From Haloferacaceae archaeon PL-Br10_E2g29 (GTDB taxonomy: Archaea; Halobacteriota; Halobacteria; Halobacteriales; Haloferacaceae), in contig LKMS01000037.1 in the NCBI GenBank assembly GCA_001563965.1, positions 1 to 11,045 of the forward strand: DNA of 11,045 bases, in the 5' to 3' direction. Of this stretch, positions 1-6,060 are shown one piece after another. How positions within the stretch are numbered: the first letter of the stretch is position 1; every line of letters starts with the position of its first letter. Position numbers and translations under genes: made by a program. The notes below the pieces were generated by a model. That model was not told the origin of the DNA. It saw nothing but the letters and a program-made list of their open reading frames with translations, and searched no databases.

Positions 1-1835
1 GCTTCGAGCGAATCGAGCACCATGATTGGCACCTCCTCGTACACCTCATGGACGAGATAGCCCGCCAGCGCGAACACCAGTCCGGTGACCTCACGCTCGC
101 TCTCGCTGAGGTGGTCGATCGTGTCCTCGTAGGTCGCCCCATCGGGACCCGTGCGGACGATATGGAGCGTGAAAACCGACTGGTCGACCAGACGACGGCC
201 CTCGCGTTGTTCTTCGGTGGTTCGCTCGATCCAGATGCGTTCGAGATTATCATACCCCAGTGCTGACAGCACGTTGTCCATGTGGGTGTTGAACGCCTCG
301 ATCGACTCCTCTTCGAGCTGCTCGATTCGCGTGCGAAGCTCGGTGAGCTGCTCGCTCACTGCGCCACGCTCGTTTTTGAGACGCTCTCGCTCGGCAAGTT
401 CGTTCTCGATTTCCTCGATTTTGGCTTCGATCTCCGCTTTTGCCGACTCGTGTTGGCTGAGTTCGAACTCACACTCAGTGACCGCTTTATGTGCGTCGAG
501 AACGGCGTTTTCGCGATCGCTATCGAGTGCGTCCACCGTCGATTCCAGCTCCGTTGCACGCTCTCTGAGCTCCGAAAGCTCCGTTTCGAGCGACTCGATT
601 CGCGCTGCACGATCGTCGAGTTCGGTTTCGGCGCGCTCGATTCGTCGGTTCAGCTTGGCCTGTTGGCGGTGCGCCCGTTTGCGCTTGTTCTGTTGCTCAG
701 TGAGCGCGCTGATCTCATCACGAACGTCGCTTCGTTCGCTCAGTTTCTCCCGCCGGAGCGTCCGCAACCGCTCGATCGTCCCCTCGATCTGTGCGGGTTC
801 GACGTGGCTGCCGCAGGTCCAACAGACGATGTGGTCGTCCGCCAGCAGTTGCCGTGTCGGCGATTCGGTGTCGGTTTCGGTTGTCTCCGACTCGTGAAGC
901 GACTGCAACGCCTCGGCGACCTCGCTGTTTGTCCCCGCAAGCATCTCTTCGTTGAATTTAATGACGCTCTGGAGTTGGCTCGCAACCGCGTCCAGCGTTG
1001 CGCGTTGCTTGCGAAGCGAGTCGAGTGTCGCGTCGATATCTTCGACGGTATCGGCCGGTTCCGAGAGCGAGTCTCGTTCGGCGCTGAGCGCTTTCAGCTC
1101 GGAGCGGAGGGTTTCGCGGCTCTCGCGTTCGGTTTCGAGTTGGAACCGCGTTTCCTCGATGGTCGACTGAACAGACTGAAGCTCACTGAGCGCCGCATCG
1201 AGCTCCTGTTTGTCCTGTCGGCTGGCCTCAACACTGCCGTCCATCTCCGCGAGCGTCTCACGTTTGTCGGCGAGTTCCGCACGAGTCGCTTCGATTTGGT
1301 CGGCAAGCCGGGTGCGTTCGGCTTCGAGGTCGGGCAGGTCGTCTGCGAGCCCATCGAGGTCGGCCAGCCGACTGTCGAGTCGACGCTTTTCGCGTTTCAC
1401 TTCTTCGATTTCGGCGTTAATCGCGTCGACATCGACCGGCCGCATGATGAGTTCACGGAGATCATCGCTCCGGCTGACGGCCTGCCGCGCCTCGTTTGAC
1501 TCCAACAAAAACGCAAACAGATCCGCGAGGGTTGGATCGTCGAGATACGGATCGCCGTCGATGAGAACCGTTCCGTTCTGTCGACGAAGCTGTCGGTGAT
1601 AGGTTTCGTCGGCAATCGAAAGTTCTACCCTGCCGACATCCGCGTCGGCTTTGAGCGACACTCGGTCGCTTCCGAGCGCACCCATAACGGCTCGCAAAAA
1701 GGAGGTTCGGTTGGTCGCGTTGCGACCGGCAAGTACGTTGACGCCCGAGCAGAGATTGACTGTCGTCCCGGAAATCCCTCCGAGATTGGAGATCTCGACA
1801 GCAATATCCGTCTCAGTCGCCTGTGACGGTGGCAT
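1..1835 (-). CDS. Archaea-specific SMC-related protein (Sph3-like coiled-coil ATPase), C-terminus cut by window edge
   Basis: SMC/Rad50-like ATPase, presumably acting on chromosome or envelope organisation; 611 residues are visible. The N-terminus holds a P-loop-like segment, LAGRNATNRTSFLRA (about residues 35-49). Long heptad-rich coiled-coil arms (about 100-310 and 355-520) flank a central CWTC (C338, C341), which matches a Rad50-type zinc hook. An ABC-signature-like LSESERE and a Walker-B-like VPIMVLDSLE lie near the left edge, so few residues are missing. The Walker A is degenerate: the usual GKS/T is NRT, with Arg for Lys. I recall this as a family trait rather than local decay. Start at 1835 is supported by a TATA-like box about 29 nt upstream and no Shine-Dalgarno, hence leaderless. 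It lies 150 bp behind rdfA on the same strand; this pairing matches rdfA/sph3 in Haloferax, where both are linked to rod formation. The family is secure, orthology to Sph3 likely. Confidence 0.88.
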   Translation of the reverse strand, partial: MPPSQATETDIAVEISNLGGISGTTVNLCSGVNVLAGRNATNRTSFLRAVMGALGSDRVSLKADADVGRVELSIADETYHRQLRRQNGTVLIDGDPYLDDPTLADLFAFLLESNEARQAVSRSDDLRELIMRPVDVDAINAEIEEVKREKRRLDSRLADLDGLADDLPDLEAERTRLADQIEATRAELADKRETLAEMDGSVEASRQDKQELDAALSELQSVQSTIEETRFQLETERESRETLRSELKALSAERDSLSEPADTVEDIDATLDSLRKQRATLDAVASQLQSVIKFNEEMLAGTNSEVAEALQSLHESETTETDTESPTRQLLADDHIVCWTCGSHVEPAQIEGTIERLRTLRREKLSERSDVRDEISALTEQQNKRKRAHRQQAKLNRRIERAETELDDRAARIESLETELSELRERATELESTVDALDSDRENAVLDAHKAVTECEFELSQHESAKAEIEAKIEEIENELAERERLKNERGAVSEQLTELRTRIEQLEEESIEAFNTHMDNVLSALGYDNLERIWIERTTEEQREGRRLVDQSVFTLHIVRTGPDGATYEDTIDHLSESEREVTGLVFALAGYLVHEVYEEVPIMVLDSLE

Positions 1836-1859
1836 AGCGAACCCTTCCAGCGTATCCGC

Positions 1860-1867
1860 TTAATAAT
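1860..1867 (-). promoter_or_regulatory. TATA-like box for the SMC-related gene
   Basis: Read on the minus strand this is AATTATTA, the most AT-rich stretch of the rdfA/SMC gap. Its centre is about 29 nt before the ATG at 1835, the spacing expected for a leaderless archaeal transcript. It suggests the SMC gene can be transcribed independently of rdfA. No experimental start site is available. Confidence 0.5.
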
Positions 1868-1965
1868 TGCGACCGTAACACCAGTAGCTGGACAGCGCGG
1901 CGGCTCACATCGGTCGACCCATTACACGGCTATGAACATTCACGGTCGCCAGCAGCGCGACAGCG

Positions 1966-1986
1966 AGCCGCCACAATGTGGCTGCT
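1966..1986 (-). terminator. Stem-loop at the rdfA stop codon
   Basis: A near-perfect inverted repeat begins at the last base of the rdfA stop codon. Its arms are AGCAGCCACA and TGTGGCGGCT on the minus strand, around a 1-nt centre with one mismatch. RNA would fold as a hairpin with a GCCAC/GUGGC core. No U-run follows, so it may be a processing or stability element, an attenuator ahead of the SMC gene, or chance. The symmetry is seen directly; the role is inferred. Confidence 0.35.
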
Positions 1987-2585
1987 TACTCGTTCGTCGA
2001 ACAGTCACAGTGACCCACATCGAGCAGCTCACCGATTGTGTACTGCTGGCCGCAGTCCGCACAGAACACCTGCACATCGACCAGCACGGAGTACGAGCCA
2101 AGCGAGAGCTCATCGGTACGGTCGAGTCGAGAAAGGGTGTTGTCGGCGACTGCTTCCAGTCGACTTTCGAGCCGTTGGATCGTTTCACGATCGTCGGCAA
2201 GCCGTTCGGCCGGCGTCCGACTATCGGTTGGCGGCGACACCTCGAGATCTTTGGTGAGGTAGGTGTGAACTGCCTGATGGGAGACGAAATCAGCGCGGAG
2301 CGCGTCGACATCGACGTCCACACGTTCGAGTCGTCGACGCGCTTGGGTCTGCATCCCGGCGCTCACCGAGTCGTCAGTCAGCAATCGGTAGGTGTTTTCG
2401 GCCTCCCCTGCAAGCGGGTTGAGCCCAGCGTCTCGCATTACTGCAGCGAGCAATGCCTTGTTGAACCGATCGGCGAGCGCCCGCAGGCTCTCGCGTTCGT
2501 AGCCCTCGCCGCGCCACCGGTCTGCAAGCTCGTCGCCAATCCGCAGATCGTACTGCTCGATCACCCGTCGAACCTTCGTCACCAC
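1986..2585 (-). CDS. rdfA: Rod-determining factor RdfA family protein
   Basis: A 199-residue protein of the haloarchaeal RdfA family, named from Haloferax volcanii, where loss prevents rod formation. The biochemical role is unknown. Family-like features are the N-terminal KVRRVIEQYDL segment, the central helical block GYERESLRALADRFN and NTYRLLTDDSVSAGMQTQARRR (about 28-85), and DADFVSHQAVHTYLTK-like text near 98-112. A linker coiled coil spans about 125-155. A C-terminal zinc-binding-like module has CADC at 175-178 and CDC at 193-195, with H192 adjacent. No signal peptide or TM segment, so cytosolic. The start is GTG at 2585: the frame is closed by a stop three codons upstream, and GGTGGTGA lies 6 nt ahead as a Shine-Dalgarno. 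The SMC-related gene follows 150 bp downstream. Haloarchaea carry paralogues of this pair, so strict orthology to the characterised RdfA is likely but unproven. Confidence 0.85.
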   Translation of the reverse strand: MVTKVRRVIEQYDLRIGDELADRWRGEGYERESLRALADRFNKALLAAVMRDAGLNPLAGEAENTYRLLTDDSVSAGMQTQARRRLERVDVDVDALRADFVSHQAVHTYLTKDLEVSPPTDSRTPAERLADDRETIQRLESRLEAVADNTLSRLDRTDELSLGSYSVLVDVQVFCADCGQQYTIGELLDVGHCDCSTNE

Positions 2586-2690
2586 CCGATTTCACCACCG
2601 AAGGCAGCGAACACCACGCTCATTGTACGGTTGTATTGGGCCGGCTATCTGTATCTGTCGGCTCGACGGGAGCATCACGGGAACGCTCAA
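2586..2690. promoter_or_regulatory. Divergent promoter region between rdfA and the membrane-protein gene
   Basis: A 105-bp gap separates two divergent starts, so both promoters must lie here or inside coding sequence. On the minus strand TACAAT (2622-2627) is a weak TATA-like candidate for rdfA, about 40 nt before GTG. On the plus strand a tandem TATCTGTATCTG (2646-2657) is the most AT-rich element ahead of the membrane-protein gene. Neither box is strong. Confidence 0.3.
2592..2599 (-). promoter_or_regulatory. Shine-Dalgarno deciding the GTG start of rdfA
   Basis: On the minus strand this reads GGTGGTGA, one mismatch from the archaeal anti-SD complement GGAGGTGA, and it ends 6 nt before the GTG at 2585. 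It is the only convincing Shine-Dalgarno in the window. It supports a non-ATG start on a leadered transcript, unlike the leaderless look of the other genes. Confidence 0.5.
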
Positions 2691-3521
2691 ATGCCCACCG
2701 AGCAAACGTGGGCTATGGCGCTCTCGTTGATCGAGCGACTTCGGCAACCAGCCTACACGGGAGAGCGTCGGTGTTGGCCCTGCACACTGCTCAACCTCGT
2801 GCTCGTTGCGATCGCCGCTGCGGGAACCGGCCTCGTTTCGGTGCCGGCGGCCGTGCTCATTGGAGCCACAGGTGTCGCACTCATCGCCCTCCGTGGCTAC
2901 GTCGTGCCGTACACCCCCATGATCGCCCCAAAACTCACCGCGTGGGTGCCGTTCGACATTGGCCCATCCACAATCAATCCCCGCTCGGATTCGTTGCTCG
3001 CTGTCGACGACCCAGAACGGTTGCTTACCGTGTTGGTTGCTGCCGGCGTCGTCGTCGAAGACGGTGAGCTGTTTCTCGATGCGGCTGTCGAACGTGCGTG
3101 GGAGCAGCGAATGGACGGCCTGCGTGAGAAATCCGATGCGGAGGTTGCTTTCGCCGTCGCCGAGGCGGTGCCGTTTCCGGCCGACTCGCTGGTGTCGAAC
3201 GATCGGCTGTTGCTCGCCGGCGAACACAACCGAGATGTCTGGCTGACCCGACCCGTTGCCATTGCGAGTGCCGCGGGCATCGACGTGCTCGTCGAACATG
3301 GTGTTGACCGCCAAACCGCGGCGGCCGCGGTCGACCCGCTTCGATTGTTTTTACAACACTGTCCCGACTGTGGCGACCCGGTGGTCGAATCGACCGTCCA
3401 CAACTGCTGTGGCGGAACCAAGGGCGTGTACGACCATCCCGAACGCGATGTCCTCGCCTGCAGCTCGTGCGATGCTGTCCTGTACGAATTTCCACTCGCC
3501 GAGTCGACACCAACGAACTAA
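2691..3521 (+). CDS. Conserved haloarchaeal membrane protein with CWPC motif and C-terminal zinc-ribbon-like domain
   Basis: I do not recognise a named function for this 276-residue protein. It has a short cytosolic-like N-terminus, then CWPC (C28, C31) right at the entrance of a hydrophobic hairpin (about 33-53 and 54-70, probably two TM helices). An acidic soluble domain follows (about 95-215). The C-terminus carries CPDC (C224, C227), CC (C239, C240) and CSSC (C257, C260), the layout of a zinc ribbon. A membrane-anchored scaffold or a redox role for CWPC are both possible; CxxC at a membrane edge is not proof of thiol chemistry. An in-frame ATG at 2715 (MALSLIERLRQP) is an equally plausible start, since I recall relatives beginning just before the RLRxPxYTGExRCWPCT segment. 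The ORF is open far upstream, but that part is antisense to rdfA and is rejected. It converges on trmB with 33 bp between the stops. Confidence 0.75.
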   Translation: MPTEQTWAMALSLIERLRQPAYTGERRCWPCTLLNLVLVAIAAAGTGLVSVPAAVLIGATGVALIALRGYVVPYTPMIAPKLTAWVPFDIGPSTINPRSDSLLAVDDPERLLTVLVAAGVVVEDGELFLDAAVERAWEQRMDGLREKSDAEVAFAVAEAVPFPADSLVSNDRLLLAGEHNRDVWLTRPVAIASAAGIDVLVEHGVDRQTAAAAVDPLRLFLQHCPDCGDPVVESTVHNCCGGTKGVYDHPERDVLACSSCDAVLYEFPLAESTPTN

Positions 3522-3554
3522 ATGAGCTCCCCTGTCCTGGTCGACGCCGAGCAG

Positions 3555-4604
3555 CTACACCTCGGGTGGCGATTCGCGACCAATGTGAATCTCTTGCGCT
3601 TCGATCTCTTCGAGCGCCGCAACGAGACCGCCGACGGCGACCCGGCCCGACGCGGTTTCGATGGTGAGCGAAGCGACTTCTTCGGAGTCCTGAAACTCAA
3701 CACCGACGACCTTTCCCTGGATGCGAGCTGGCTTACCGGTCTCAATGGAGCGTCCCTCGACGGTGGCATAAAATTCGCCGTCCAGTTCGCGAACGTCTTT
3801 GACCGCGCGTCGAATCGAGGCGTATCGGCGTGGAAACGGCCGTTCTTCGGTGTTTGTCGCCAACGTCTCCGCAGTCGTCCACAACACGGTGCCAAAAAAT
3901 CCCGACACCAGAAAGCCGAGAGCTGACCGACTGAAAATCACGCCGTACCGATCGCGGTCGTCACGAAGCGCATCCTGTGTTGCGTATACGGAATGTTCGC
4001 CGTCGGCGACCGCCAACACGGGTGTGGTGATCCCCCGTCGTGCCCGCGCGGTTGTCGCTACTGAGAGATACTCGAACTGGTCGGGGGCGGGTGCGCGATT
4101 CGCTGGCGTGACCAACAGGTCGATACTGCTCCCGTTTCGAATCTGCGTTTTGAGCAGCGGCGTAAACCGTTCGAGCAGTTCGGGCGTCAGCGAAAGCGCG
4201 AGTTCGAACTCGGCGTTCTCAATTGTCTCTTCGAGATACCGGAGAATCGTCGAGCGCGATTTTACTAACGAGACCGCTTCGGTGTCTCGCGCTGGCGCGG
4301 TGTAGCGGGCGGCCAGTTCGTCAACCATCGACGTGAACGAGGACTGGAGGTCGCCAAAAGAGTTCTCGGGGTCGACCGCGACGATCTGCATCGGACGGGT
4401 CTCGCGGAGTTCGACGAGCGAGCGATCTGCCAGGCTGCGAACCGTGTCGTAGACGCGTGGCTGGGGAATGTCCGTTCGGTCGGCAATCTCGCTGGCGGTG
4501 AGTTGGCCGTGTTCGAGCACCGCGAGATAGGCGTCGATTTCGTACTCACCGAGATTGAACCGCTCGCCAACGTGTTCGAGGGTCGCCCGCAGGTCATCTG
4601 CCAT
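3555..4604 (-). CDS. trmB: TrmB family sugar-responsive transcriptional regulator
   Basis: A 349-residue regulator matching the TrmB described in Halobacterium, where it switches between glycolytic and gluconeogenic gene sets according to sugar. The N-terminal winged helix-turn-helix spans about 17-75, with recognition-helix text TDIPQPRVYDTVRSLADRSL. A short coiled linker (about 85-105) leads to a phospholipase-D-like fold domain (about 107-245). The C-terminal TrmB sugar-binding-type domain (about 248-345) includes the segment GEFYATVEGRSIETGKPARI. The start at 4604 is set by homology (MADDLRATLEHVGERFNLGEYEIDAYL begins the family) and a TATA-like box about 24 nt upstream, so the transcript is probably leaderless. 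Eighteen extra in-frame codons upstream contain the TATA box and the TrmB site, so I reject them. It is divergent from the mscS-type gene. A self-type TrmB site upstream suggests autoregulation. Confidence 0.92.
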   Translation of the reverse strand: MADDLRATLEHVGERFNLGEYEIDAYLAVLEHGQLTASEIADRTDIPQPRVYDTVRSLADRSLVELRETRPMQIVAVDPENSFGDLQSSFTSMVDELAARYTAPARDTEAVSLVKSRSTILRYLEETIENAEFELALSLTPELLERFTPLLKTQIRNGSSIDLLVTPANRAPAPDQFEYLSVATTARARRGITTPVLAVADGEHSVYATQDALRDDRDRYGVIFSRSALGFLVSGFFGTVLWTTAETLATNTEERPFPRRYASIRRAVKDVRELDGEFYATVEGRSIETGKPARIQGKVVGVEFQDSEEVASLTIETASGRVAVGGLVAALEEIEAQEIHIGRESPPEV

Positions 4605-4624
4605 ACGACTGTTCTGGTGCGGGC

Positions 4625-4630
4625 ACATAA
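4625..4630 (-). promoter_or_regulatory. TATA-like box of trmB
   Basis: The minus strand reads TTATGT, centred about 24 nt before the ATG at 4604. The position fits a leaderless transcript beginning at or near the start codon. It lies just downstream (in trmB orientation) of the TrmB-type site. Confidence 0.5.
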
Positions 4631-4636
4631 GACATT

Positions 4637-4652
4637 TACTTGGAATCGAGTT
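4637..4652. promoter_or_regulatory. Putative TrmB binding site upstream of trmB (autoregulatory)
   Basis: The plus strand reads TACT-N7-GAGTT. The published Halobacterium TrmB consensus, as I recall it, is TACT-N7/8-GAGTA, so this differs only in the last base. It sits directly upstream of the trmB TATA box, in the BRE area. In Halobacterium, TrmB sites upstream of the TATA/BRE were associated with activation and sites downstream with repression, so positive autoregulation is one reading. I found no other copy this good in the window. Confidence 0.6.
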
Positions 4653-4703
4653 GTACACGATTCCGTAGTTGCGTACTGCCCAGGTGCGAGATCAGGTAGA
4701 TCG

Positions 4704-4731
4704 GTTACCGGTAGCGTTCGCTCCCGGTGAC
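4704..4731. repeat. 28-bp near-perfect palindrome between trmB and the mscS-type gene
   Basis: The arms are GTTACCGGTAGCG and CGCTCCCGGTGAC around a TT centre. Eleven of 13 positions pair exactly, one is a G/T pair and one a mismatch. The element lies 100 bp from the trmB start and 88 bp from the mscS-type start. It may be an operator for a dimeric regulator or, if transcribed, a strong hairpin. No known haloarchaeal motif is assigned. Confidence 0.5.
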
Positions 4732-4788
4732 AACACCAGTCGTGGGTGGACGTCGGCAATCAAAAAACCCGATGCGCGGAGGACAACG

Positions 4789-4796
4789 CTTTTTCA
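4789..4796 (+). promoter_or_regulatory. TATA-like box of the mscS-type gene
   Basis: CTTTTTCA is centred 27 nt before the ATG at 4819, the spacing of a leaderless haloarchaeal promoter. No Shine-Dalgarno is seen directly ahead of the ATG. An A-rich run at 4761-4766 is an alternative that would give a short leader. Confidence 0.4.
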
Positions 4797-4818
4797 CGCA
4801 GGGGTTGATTCCCACTCA

Positions 4819-5982
4819 ATGACGGCGACCGACGGCAGTACCGCTTCCGACGAGGTCCCCGCGGGTGGTGACTTCCTCGAGCAGGTGTTGCCCGAACTGC
4901 TCCAGTTTCCGGGCCATCGCATTCTCTCCGCGCTGCTCGTTATCGCCCTCGGTGTCTGGCTCTCGAAATTTTTTGTCCGGCTGTTGGGCCGGCCAATTGC
5001 ACAGCGATTTGCCCGCCAGAGCGTTGCACAGACCGTTTTGGGTGCGGTTCGCGGACTGACAATCGGCTTTGCGCTCATCGTTGCTGGATCGCTTATTGGT
5101 CTCCGAATTGGTGACATCGTCCTCTCGGTGACGGTGTTTTCGGCCGTTGTCGGGATTGTGCTCGCGCCGATCGTCGGCAACATCATTAACGGCATCTTCG
5201 TCCTCGCCGACCAGCCGTTCGAAATCGGCGATATGATCGAACTCGACGACGAAACCCGCGGCTTTGTCGACGACATCACGATCCGGTACACGAAAATCTT
5301 CACGCTCGATAACACGTTTCTCGTGATTCCGAACGGGAACATCCGCGACCGCGACGTGGTCAACTATTCGGCCGAAGACGAGCGAACGCGGCTCACCCTC
5401 GATGTGCTTGTGACCTACGAATCGGACATTTCGGAGGCCCGCCGACTGATGGAAATCGCCGCTCGCGACACGGACAACGTGATCAAAGGTGGTCCAGACA
5501 TCCGTGTCGGTAGTGGTCGCTATCCGGCCAATCCAGCCGTGTTACTCGCCAGTTTTGGGGACAACGGCATTCTGCTTCGACTTCGGTACTGGGCAACCAA
5601 ACCCTACAAAATCCCAACCATCGAGTCGGCGGTTCGGACGGAAATCCGTCGACAGTTTGCGAACTCCGACGCAACCACCGTGATGGCATACCCTCACCAA
5701 CATCTGGTGTTCGACGAGACCAGCGGCGAAGCAAACGTCGCCCTTCGCAACAAGAGTCCTGCCGACATACCCAATGAGCTGCTAGGTGCCGACATCCCAG
5801 TCGATGCTCCCCACGGCGATGAGACAACCACTGTGGCCGAAGGATCCGAAACCGAGCAGCGCGATGTTGAAGACCGGGCGACGAGTGCCGAGCGCGCGAC
5901 TGGCGGCGAACGCGCAACCGAAATTGAGGCCCGTTCGACGGGCGATTCAGACGAGGATGAGGCCACGTCAACAGACGAGTAA
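4819..5982 (+). CDS. MscS family small-conductance mechanosensitive ion channel
   Basis: A 387-residue membrane channel that would open under membrane tension to release solutes on osmotic down-shock. Three hydrophobic helices are visible: about 34-55, 76-97, and the Gly/Ala-rich pore-lining TM3 about 103-130 (AVVGIVLAPIVGNIINGIF). The MscS beta domain follows with the hallmark run DQPFEIGDMIEL (131-142) and the conserved FLVIPNGNI (167-175). An alpha/beta C-terminal domain extends to about 295. A 90-residue acidic, low-complexity tail follows, including three ERATxx-type hexapeptide copies at 352-369. The start at 4819 leaves a short acidic N-terminus and has a TATA-like box 27 nt upstream; 50 in-frame codons further upstream run through the palindrome and lack family similarity. 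It is divergent from trmB and convergent with the YcaO gene. Closely related paralogues are common in haloarchaea, so no finer symbol is given. Confidence 0.92.
   Translation: MTATDGSTASDEVPAGGDFLEQVLPELLQFPGHRILSALLVIALGVWLSKFFVRLLGRPIAQRFARQSVAQTVLGAVRGLTIGFALIVAGSLIGLRIGDIVLSVTVFSAVVGIVLAPIVGNIINGIFVLADQPFEIGDMIELDDETRGFVDDITIRYTKIFTLDNTFLVIPNGNIRDRDVVNYSAEDERTRLTLDVLVTYESDISEARRLMEIAARDTDNVIKGGPDIRVGSGRYPANPAVLLASFGDNGILLRLRYWATKPYKIPTIESAVRTEIRRQFANSDATTVMAYPHQHLVFDETSGEANVALRNKSPADIPNELLGADIPVDAPHGDETTTVAEGSETEQRDVEDRATSAERATGGERATEIEARSTGDSDEDEATSTDE
5872..5925 (+). repeat. Three tandem hexapeptide-coding repeats in the channel tail
   Basis: Residues 352-369 read DRATSA, ERATGG, ERATEI: three consecutive six-residue units encoded by an 18-nt period, with codons partly diverged. 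It lies in the disordered acidic tail and is a likely site of copy-number change between strains. Confidence 0.6.
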
Positions 5983-6001
5983 GGCACGTCCACAGACACG
6001 A
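5961..6001 (+). repeat. Imperfect 22-bp tandem duplication spanning the mscS-type stop codon
   Basis: GGCCACGTCAACAGACGAG at 5961-5979 is followed at 5983 by GGCACGTCCACAGACACGA. The second copy is shifted by one base, so it falls out of frame just after the stop codon at 5980-5982. It looks like a slippage product that may have set the present C-terminus. Coincidence in a repetitive region cannot be excluded. Confidence 0.4.
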
Positions 6002-6060
6002 CGTCCCAGGCGGAGTAGTTCGCTCGCCCAACGTGTTGTCGACGGCGAAAATGGTGATTG

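Noticed and set aside
282..1499. 405-residue plus-strand ORF
   Set aside because: Antisense to the SMC-related gene; the minus-strand frame has the P-loop, zinc hook and coiled coil. Such long mirror ORFs are common in codon-biased haloarchaeal genes.
2374..2598. 74-residue minus-strand ORF overlapping the rdfA start, possible frameshift of its N-terminus
   Set aside because: Its text does not resemble RdfA, while the chosen frame carries the KVRRVIEQYDL segment from its first codons, so no frameshift is needed.
1932..2690. In-frame upstream extension of the plus-strand membrane protein (253 codons)
   Set aside because: It is the antisense of rdfA, shows no family similarity, and the homologous part begins near 2691-2715.
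4605..4658. 18-residue N-terminal extension of TrmB with CLMC motif
   Set aside because: It would cover the TATA box and TrmB-type site; the family begins at MADDL.
4669..4818. 50-residue N-terminal extension of the MscS-type protein
   Set aside because: It translates the palindrome and promoter region and lacks family similarity; a TATA-like box sits 27 nt before 4819.
5983..6060. Search for a small precursor peptide gene beside the YcaO enzyme
   Set aside because: The 78-bp convergent gap and the 45-bp gap at 7810-7854 hold no plausible leader/core peptide ORF.
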